NCBI GenBank assembly: GCA_902384525.1 | Contig: CABMCA010000051.1 | Coordinates: 1-37,742 of the forward strand | DNA length: 37,742 nt | Direction: 5' to 3' | DNA from: an uncultured archaeon | GTDB taxonomy: Archaea > Halobacteriota > Methanosarcinia > Methanosarcinales > Methanoperedenaceae | Shown here: positions 32,490 through 37,742 of the stretch, piece after piece | Layout of the letters: every line of letters begins with the position of its first letter | Position numbering within the stretch: the stretch's first letter is position 1 | Notes under the pieces: generated by a model | The model's input: the letters and a program-made list of their open reading frames with translations, nothing else | The model's database searches: none | What the model was told of the DNA's origin: nothing | Translations under genes and position numbers: made by a program

Positions 32490-34648
32490 ACCTGTTTGAT
32501 ATTGCAATCTGGTGGCTTGTCTTAGAGATCATAGGATTTATAACCCTTCCGTTTTCATGTTATTTGTGCCGGAATTTAAAAGATTCCGGCTATTGCATTT
32601 CAAAGCCATTTGGATTACTGCTTCTTACATATATCGGCTGGATCATTTCTATTGCTGTCGGTTATTCTTATATTTCCATAATGCTTTCATTGGTAGTTAT
32701 AGCAGCATTTTCGTTCTTGATATATATCAAAAAAGGCTTTGTTCATTTTGAAAAAAAATATATCATTAAATTTGAAATAATATTTTTACTTGCTTTTTTG
32801 ATATTTGCATTGATACGCGCTTACAGTCCTGACATTTACTGGACGGGTGGCGAGAAATTCATGGACATGACATTCATTAACAGCATGCTTCGAACCACTG
32901 GATTTCCTCCTCCTGACCCGTGGATGTCAGGTACTGTGACATATTATTATTATTTCGGCTATCTTGTAGTTTCGAATTTGATAAATATTACAGGAATATT
33001 GCCATCAATAGCCTTTAATCTCGCTACCGCCTCTTTTTTTGCTTTATCTTTCACGACAGCTTTCGGTATCGGGTTCAATATTACTGGGAGAATAAAGTAT
33101 GGGATTCTCACTGCATTTTTCGTTACGATCGCGGGAAATCTTGTGGGTTTTTTCCAGTTGGCGGATATTTTCAGAAAAGAAAATGCGCTCAACAACATGC
33201 TCTCATTTAATTACTGGACAAGTTCGCGCGTTATCCCTGATACTATTAATGAATTTCCATATTTCAGCTTCCTCCAGGGTGATTTACATCCACACATGAT
33301 ATCAATTACCTTCCAGCTTCTTGTAATTCTTCTTCTGCTGAATATAATGAAATCTAATTCCATTGATTGGCGTTCAATCCTTGTTCTGGGGCTTTCTGTA
33401 GGTTTTTTGTATCCACTGAATACGTGGGATTATCCTGTGTATCTGATTCTGGCGATTATGGTAATCGGTTGCAATCAAATATTTATTTATTCAAAAAATC
33501 ATCGGATAAAAATGAAATTTTATCTAATCTCATTTGCATCAATAGCAGCAATGGCCGCTGCAAGTTATCTATTGTATCTACCGTATCATCTTTCGTATAA
33601 GATAGACAAGACTATTTCGTTAGTCCCTTCCGGAAGAACATCTTTGATCTTTTATATGGCTGTTTATGGATTATTCCTGTTCCTTATTTACACTTTTGTC
33701 CTGAGAAACACCTGGAATTTTAATAAGAATATATTCAAGTTATCATTGATCTTGCCGGGAATAGCTGCATTGATAACGCTATTTGAGGCGAGGCAATTTA
33801 TTTTTAATATTGCGACAAATCCAAAAACCAATGACTATGAACTTTTGATCTTACTGATACCCCTTCTTGTTCTGTCGGTACTTTCCATCTTGAAAGAGAA
33901 GGATAAGAATAATGTTTTTATTTTGATATTAATTCTAACTGGTGTATTCACATCCCTTTTCTGTGAATTTTTTTATATCCAGGATGCGCTGGGAAGCGGA
34001 AATCCGATTTATATTCGTCTGAACACTGTTTTTAAAATGTATCTCCAGAACTGGGTCATCTGGGGCATTTGCGCTGGTTATATCGTATTCTGTCTACGTG
34101 ATTATTTTAATTCAAAAAAAGCATGGGGGATCGCAGCTGTCGCCCTCATCCTGCTGGTTTCCATATATCCTGTTTTTGCTACAATCGGAAAATCCGGCAG
34201 TTTCAGAGGTGTTCCTGAACTTGACGGCATGGCGTATGTAAAAAAAGAGCATCCACAGGACTACCAGGCGATATTATGGTTCAGGAATATAACCGGACAG
34301 CCCGTTATCCTTCAGGCGCCGGGTGAATTATATGAATGGAATACTGCCATAACAACATTTACAGGACTTCCAACAGTAATAGGATGGGCCGGACATGAAC
34401 TTAACTGGAGATTCCCGAAAAGGAGCGAGATAGACCTGCGCTGGTCAGATGTTGATAAAATATATACATCAGGTGATATTACAGAAGTAGATGGGCTTTT
34501 GAGGAAATATAATGTTTCGTATGTTTATTTTGGTGAGGCTGAGGCAGAACGATTCAGGAATCCTGGGCTTTTTGAGGGACATCCTGAGGTGTTTGAAAAG
34601 GTGTTTGAATACGGGGATGTGCGGGTTTTCAAGCTGAAAAAAAATTGA
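32480..34648 (+). CDS. DUF2298 polytopic membrane protein (YYY domain), 722 aa
   Basis: A large membrane protein of the Chlor_Arch_YYY family. It has about 16 helices and the name-giving run YYYYFGYLVVSNL (about residue 155), preceded by the loop acids SPDIYWTGGEKFMDMTF, and the FSFLQGDLHPHMISITFQLL motif (about 270). The C-terminal 120 residues form an external domain (PELDGMAYVKKEHPQDYQA to the end) like those of GT-C glycosyltransferases. The family is thought to be GT-C-like but its function is not established. The start is ATG 32480 inside the GT2 gene. GT2 and DUF2298 neighbours recur in archaea and Chloroflexi, suggesting a lipid-linked sugar transfer pair for cell-surface glycans. Confidence 0.9.
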   Translation: MGLNLFDIAIWWLVLEIIGFITLPFSCYLCRNLKDSGYCISKPFGLLLLTYIGWIISIAVGYSYISIMLSLVVIAAFSFLIYIKKGFVHFEKKYIIKFEIIFLLAFLIFALIRAYSPDIYWTGGEKFMDMTFINSMLRTTGFPPPDPWMSGTVTYYYYFGYLVVSNLINITGILPSIAFNLATASFFALSFTTAFGIGFNITGRIKYGILTAFFVTIAGNLVGFFQLADIFRKENALNNMLSFNYWTSSRVIPDTINEFPYFSFLQGDLHPHMISITFQLLVILLLLNIMKSNSIDWRSILVLGLSVGFLYPLNTWDYPVYLILAIMVIGCNQIFIYSKNHRIKMKFYLISFASIAAMAAASYLLYLPYHLSYKIDKTISLVPSGRTSLIFYMAVYGLFLFLIYTFVLRNTWNFNKNIFKLSLILPGIAALITLFEARQFIFNIATNPKTNDYELLILLIPLLVLSVLSILKEKDKNNVFILILILTGVFTSLFCEFFYIQDALGSGNPIYIRLNTVFKMYLQNWVIWGICAGYIVFCLRDYFNSKKAWGIAAVALILLVSIYPVFATIGKSGSFRGVPELDGMAYVKKEHPQDYQAILWFRNITGQPVILQAPGELYEWNTAITTFTGLPTVIGWAGHELNWRFPKRSEIDLRWSDVDKIYTSGDITEVDGLLRKYNVSYVYFGEAEAERFRNPGLFEGHPEVFEKVFEYGDVRVFKLKKN

Positions 34649-34664
34649 GTGCTGAATAAATTAT

Positions 34665-34702
34665 GCTGACTTAAAGGGATATGATTCAATCCCAAAGTCA
34701 GC
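34665..34702. terminator. Bidirectional hairpin between convergent genes
   Basis: GCTGACTT (34665-34672) pairs with AAGTCAGC (34695-34702), with an inner GGGAT/ATCCC pairing and a short loop. It lies 17 bases after the DUF2298 stop and 55 bases after the end of the convergent tail-anchored protein gene, a fitting place for a terminator serving both. AT-rich tracts flank it. Confidence 0.65.
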
Positions 34703-34757
34703 CTAATGTCAAAATTCAAAAATTTTGTCAACATTTTATTTTCAATTTTATATCCCT

Positions 34758-35396
34758 TCAGATTTTACCCCATTTCTTTAGTGTGACACCTATCACTGCA
34801 ACGACTGCAAATACACCCAAAATCATATAGAAGTTGAATGCTGGTCCAGTTGTTGAAGGTGCTGCTGTAGTAGCAACCTGGGGTTCCTTTGTTCCTGTTA
34901 CTCCCACTGCGGATTTTATGGGTGGAACTGTAGACTGCGGCACAGTTGTGGTTGGTTTTATTCCGCTTCCTGACCCTCCTCCACTTCCGCCGGATGAACT
35001 GCCAGATGAACTAGATGTTCCACTGTTAGCACTGAGATCAACACGAATAATTTTGCCAGCCTCATTTGAATGATACGTGAATTGGATTGATGGTGTTGCT
35101 TTAATACCATTTACATAGAAATCAACATTAGCTCCATCGTTTGCAGATATTGGAAGCCTGCCGTTCGGTTTATCTCCATAAGTTCCTGCAGTAAGAACAT
35201 TAGTAGCTCCAGCCTGGCTAGTCCCCGCTTTTGCAGTTATTGTTACACCTACCGGCGCTGGATTTCCATCAATAATAACATTCCCGTATAGCATTACAGG
35301 TAAACTTGGCGGGTTATCATCTGCGCCAGCAATGCCAGCAGAGAAAGCGATAGCTGTGCAAATTATTATTATAGTTAATATTTTTTTACTTGACAA
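34758..35396 (-). CDS. Secreted, tail-anchored Ser/Gly/Thr-rich protein, 212 aa, TTG start
   Basis: A cell-surface protein. A signal peptide (residues 1-25, ILTIIIICTAIAFSAGIAGA) is followed by a beta-domain beginning LPVMLYGNVIIDGNPAPVGV, the 'Y-G-x-V-x-I-D-G-x-P-A-P' surface domain frequent in Methanosarcinales. A low-complexity linker (about residues 125-145, mainly Ser and Gly) and a Thr/Pro linker lead to a single C-terminal helix (FNFYMILGVFAVVAVIGVTL) and basic tail KKWGKI. The linkers are likely O-glycosylated. The start is TTG 35396, with AAAAGGTGAT about five bases away; no ATG is available in this frame nearby. It is downstream of the cohesin gene on the same strand. Confidence 0.85.
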   Translation of the reverse strand: MSSKKILTIIIICTAIAFSAGIAGADDNPPSLPVMLYGNVIIDGNPAPVGVTITAKAGTSQAGATNVLTAGTYGDKPNGRLPISANDGANVDFYVNGIKATPSIQFTYHSNEAGKIIRVDLSANSGTSSSSGSSSGGSGGGSGSGIKPTTTVPQSTVPPIKSAVGVTGTKEPQVATTAAPSTTGPAFNFYMILGVFAVVAVIGVTLKKWGKI

Positions 35397-35427
35397 ATTG
35401 TATCACCTTTTCATAAACAAAAAATTA

Positions 35428-35458
35428 AGGAATAAACCCTTATATAAAGTTTATTCCT
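35428..35458 (-). promoter_or_regulatory. TATA box inside the loop of a perfect 10-bp hairpin
   Basis: AGGAATAAAC (35428-35437) and GTTTATTCCT (35449-35458) form a perfect inverted repeat. The 11-base loop between them, read on the minus strand, is TTTATATAAGG, a textbook archaeal TATA box. It lies 42-52 bases upstream of the TTG start at 35396, the right distance for a short leader. The same hairpin begins 27 bases after the stop of the cohesin gene, so it may also end that transcript. Confidence 0.6.
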
Positions 35459-35484
35459 ATTTTATATTTTTCATTCACCTCTTT

Positions 35485-36972
35485 CTAGGGACTATATGCA
35501 GGTAATGACGTATCCTGAGTTGCCCAAACCCAATAGCTTACTTTGGGCTGCATCATAAATACATCGGTTCCAACATGTGTTGCGTCGATATTACCGCTCT
35601 TTCCATTGATGCCTATCATATCATAGCTCTGAGTTAAAACATTAAAGTTCCAGATGCTATAGTAGCTTTGATCTATTGCTCCAAGCATCGTTTCAGAGTC
35701 CAATGCAGAAGTATTAGTGGTTCCGACAAGGTTCCATCCTTTCTTCACATCGAGTGACGGAGGCATTTGCGGTTGTCCGCCAATATGCACAAGATTGGTT
35801 ATGTCCTGTGATGTATTCATATGTATCAGGTAGCCTTTCAGTGGGACTAGATCCATCACGCCACCAACATAGGTCTTATTAACGGGGTCGAAGCTGAAAA
35901 GCCCGTCATACTGAATTCCATTCAATACGTAAGCTACGGTTGAGTTATTCAATTGGTAGGGTACCGAAATGAATCTCCACGACATATTTACGCTCGGCGG
36001 TGTTAGTCCTGTTCCAACGACTACCTGTCCGTCATTCATTACAACTCCAGCAATTGGATCTGCATTAGCGTCTGTAAGCTTCGCCATTGTCAGATCTAAA
36101 TTCGAGGATCCATTTGCAGCGTCGCTCTTTACCGTGAAGGTCAGAGTTGCAAAGGTTCCATTTGCCGATTTGGCAGAATCGCCGCCTGCAATAGTATACG
36201 CAAGCTCCAATGTACCATTGGGGTTGTCTATCTTATTTGCGAACTGTAATGGACTGCTTCCAAGGAAGGATCCAACTACAGCGCTGTTAAGGTTGACAAC
36301 TGATTTATCAAAGCCCAATTTCACCTGAACTCCACTAACGGCCTGACCTGCCGGGTCGATCGTAACATTCACGCTGAATGTATCGGTACGGTTGACACTA
36401 TTCAATGATGGTTCAATCCTGACTGTGGGAGCTGTGACTCCGCCGCCACCTGGAGATGACATCACTGTAATTGTTCCGTCATTCATTGTCACACCAGCAA
36501 TTGGATCTGCATTAGCGTCTGTAAGCTTCGCCATTGTCAGATCTAAATTCGAGGATCCATTTGCAGCGTTGCTCTTTACCATGAAGGTCAGAGTTGCAAA
36601 GGTTCCATTTGCCGATTTGGCAGAATCGCCACCTGCAATATTATATGCAAGTTCCAATGTACCATTGGTGTTGTCTATATTTTTCGCGAACTGTATCGGA
36701 CTGCTTCCAAGGAAGGTTCCTACAACAGCGCTGTTAAGATTGACAACTGATTTATTAAAGCCCAATTTCACCTGAACTCCACTAACGGCCTGACCTGCCG
36801 GGTCGACCACGACATTCACGCTGAAAGTATCGCTCTGATTGACACTGTTTGTTGCGGGTTCTATGCTTACTGATGCTGCCTGGACAACTCCTATACTGAT
36901 TGTGGCGAGTACACAAAATATTAAAAAAGGAATAGTGAGATGTCTCACCTTCCTTGAGATTTTGGTTTTCAT
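35485..36972 (-). CDS. Secreted protein with two nearly identical cohesin domains, 495 aa
   Basis: A scaffold-like extracellular protein. The signal peptide is residues 1-33 (LTIPFLIFCVLATISIGVVQA). Two type I cohesin-like beta-sandwich domains follow at about 34-172 and 183-322. Each opens with the family text SVSIEP...VNQSDTFSVNV, continues with AVSGVQVKLGF and ends with KLTDANADPIAGV. They are separated by a GGGGV linker. The C-terminal 170 residues are a surface domain with paired WRFISVPY and KKGWNLVGTT motifs, common in archaeal cell-surface proteins. No membrane anchor or sorting tail is visible, so it is presumably released or held by partners. Cohesins bind dockerins; the gene just upstream ends in a dockerin repeat. 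The start has GAGGT eight bases before the ATG. Confidence 0.9.
   Translation of the reverse strand: MKTKISRKVRHLTIPFLIFCVLATISIGVVQAASVSIEPATNSVNQSDTFSVNVVVDPAGQAVSGVQVKLGFNKSVVNLNSAVVGTFLGSSPIQFAKNIDNTNGTLELAYNIAGGDSAKSANGTFATLTFMVKSNAANGSSNLDLTMAKLTDANADPIAGVTMNDGTITVMSSPGGGGVTAPTVRIEPSLNSVNRTDTFSVNVTIDPAGQAVSGVQVKLGFDKSVVNLNSAVVGSFLGSSPLQFANKIDNPNGTLELAYTIAGGDSAKSANGTFATLTFTVKSDAANGSSNLDLTMAKLTDANADPIAGVVMNDGQVVVGTGLTPPSVNMSWRFISVPYQLNNSTVAYVLNGIQYDGLFSFDPVNKTYVGGVMDLVPLKGYLIHMNTSQDITNLVHIGGQPQMPPSLDVKKGWNLVGTTNTSALDSETMLGAIDQSYYSIWNFNVLTQSYDMIGINGKSGNIDATHVGTDVFMMQPKVSYWVWATQDTSLPAYSP
36031..36872. repeat. In-frame tandem duplication of the cohesin coding unit (447 bp period)
   Basis: Text around 36031-36425 recurs 447 bases later at 36478-36872, with long stretches identical apart from isolated changes (for example 36047-36107 and 36494-36554). 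The period is 149 codons and keeps the reading frame. The high DNA identity suggests a recent duplication or ongoing gene conversion between the two cohesin domains. Confidence 0.85.
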
Positions 36973-36998
36973 TGTTTATACCTCGATTTTGTGTTGTC

Positions 36999-37742
36999 TT
37001 ATGTGCACACCTTGCTCCAGTTAAGGATCAATTTTGATGCATCCGAGATGTCAACGATACCATCTCCATTGAGATCCACTGTCTTGCCGTTCGAAAGCGT
37101 ACAGGAGGATGAGTCTGGTGTTGCTAGCGCATCGGCAATGGCCTGTATCTGTGCCTGGCTAAGGGACGAGAGATTGCTCATGGCCGGGACGTTAACGATA
37201 GCACTACTGATTTTTCCCGCTGTGCTATTGAGCTTGGTCGAATTGGCCAGAGCCCCATGGCAGTTTGCGCAGTTGCTGGCGTAGAGCGCCGCTCCGTCGA
37301 GAGGTGGTGGTGTTGCTGTTACTGTTGCTGTTGCTGTTGCTGTTGCTGTTACTGTTGCCGTTGCTGTTACTGTTGGTGTTGCTGTTGGTTCTGGTGTTAT
37401 TGAAGTATCATTCTGTGCGTAGATTTCTTTGAGTTGTCCCTGGAACCTTGGCTCTTTGGCTTCCAGTACATAGGTTATTTCCAACGGTCTCGCTGGAATC
37501 TTCTCGCCTATCTTTTCCTGCATATTCGCAGGTATGGACTGGTCAGTCAGTACATCCACAATTATTTCATGGTCCATGTTGAAAGGCGGCAATTCTGGTA
37601 AGAGTTCTCCAGGTGCCCAGACTTTGAGATGTTTGCCGTAAAGCTTGATCTCATCTTTGGGCAGCTTCTGCCTGATCACTATGTACTTGAACTGTTCGAC
37701 TCCGTTGACCACTTTAGCCTTTATTCCGGCCACATTATAGAA
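36999..37742 (-). CDS. Cytochrome c domain fused to a dockerin repeat (5'-partial)
   Basis: The frame is open to the window edge, so the N-terminus is missing; residue numbers here count from the GTG at 37733. Residues 1-105 form a domain I cannot name (VVNGVEQFKYIVIRQKLPKD). A Thr/Ala/Val linker (about 115-144) follows, then a small class I cytochrome c: heme-binding CANCH (155-159) in the typical LYASNCANCHGAL, and Met185 (VPAMSNLSSLS) as likely axial ligand, with the closing helix SQAQIQAIADALA. The C-terminus is one dockerin-type calcium-binding F-hand, DLNGDGIVDISDASKLILNW (220-239), flanked by Cys211 and Cys243, which could form a disulfide. Canonical dockerins have two such repeats. 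It lies 26 bases upstream of the cohesin gene in the same direction, suggesting an operon and direct docking. Confidence 0.88.
   Translation of the reverse strand, partial: FYNVAGIKAKVVNGVEQFKYIVIRQKLPKDEIKLYGKHLKVWAPGELLPELPPFNMDHEIIVDVLTDQSIPANMQEKIGEKIPARPLEITYVLEAKEPRFQGQLKEIYAQNDTSITPEPTATPTVTATATVTATATATATVTATPPPLDGAALYASNCANCHGALANSTKLNSTAGKISSAIVNVPAMSNLSSLSQAQIQAIADALATPDSSSCTLSNGKTVDLNGDGIVDISDASKLILNWSKVCT
37311..37388. repeat. Hexanucleotide microsatellite encoding the Thr/Ala/Val linker
   Basis: Thirteen tandem hexamers, TGTTGC or TGTTAC with a few variants, encode the alternating Thr-Ala/Thr-Val linker of the cytochrome-dockerin gene. Six-base units change linker length without shifting the frame, so length variation between strains is expected. 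Confidence 0.85.

Noticed and set aside
37311-37388. CRISPR-like array
   Set aside because: The repeat is a simple hexamer inside a coding linker, without spacers; no CRISPR array was found anywhere in the window.

Overview
This window looks like chromosomal DNA of a methanogen-lineage euryarchaeon (Methanosarcinales type). The evidence is a tRNA-Glu(CTC) with no encoded CCA, archaeal FEN-1 with a C-terminal PCNA box, DUF22 and DUF5371 proteins, a DUF2298 membrane protein with a GT2 partner, a FilR1/MsvR-like regulator, TATA-box promoters and strong GGAGGTGA-type Shine-Dalgarno sites. The cohesin proteins and a c-type cytochrome at the right edge fit a 'Candidatus Methanoperedens' (ANME-2d)-like organism. 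That assignment is inference; there is no rRNA or mcr gene here to prove it.

Left part (1-17.9 kb) is accessory and decaying. It starts with two AT-rich orphan genes, one with an HEPN-type Rx4H motif. Then come bacterial-looking enzymes: a RibD_C/DHFR-fold reductase, a berberine-bridge-type FAD oxidoreductase broken by one frameshift and one stop, an SDR, a methyltransferase remnant, a MacB/FtsX ABC exporter with an unannotated 42-aa membrane peptide, a divergent FilR1-type regulator with a palindromic operator candidate, a DUF4386-like pseudogene with three frameshifts, a serine beta-lactamase-fold hydrolase, a flavodoxin-fold reductase, a trans-aconitate methyltransferase-like gene, an IS with both terminal repeats but a deleted catalytic C-terminus, a VOC protein, a CACAGAG repeat hairpin, an ICMT-like methyltransferase and an Old Yellow Enzyme.

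Middle part (18.2-31.7 kb) is core-like: a 4-TM protein, tRNA-Glu, DUF22, a zinc-ribbon protein, FEN-1 (interrupted by one in-frame TAG), a TrmO-like mini-protein, and a tight seven-gene operon for a complex I/group 4 hydrogenase-like membrane complex followed by uspA. The large subunit of this complex has lost all four Cys ligands of the NiFe site, while the FeS and membrane subunits look intact. It is therefore an 'Ehr'-type (energy-converting hydrogenase-related) complex rather than a hydrogenase. A purE/DUF5371 cluster and an FAH-family enzyme follow.

Right part (31.7-37.7 kb) is cell-surface related: GT2 glycosyltransferase (apparently with an ATA start) overlapping a DUF2298 polytopic protein, a tail-anchored secreted protein, a secreted protein with two nearly identical cohesin domains, and, immediately upstream of it on the same strand, a partial gene that fuses a CxxCH cytochrome c domain to a single dockerin repeat. 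The cohesin and dockerin-cytochrome pair is the most exciting candidate system: it suggests that a heme protein is docked onto an extracellular scaffold.
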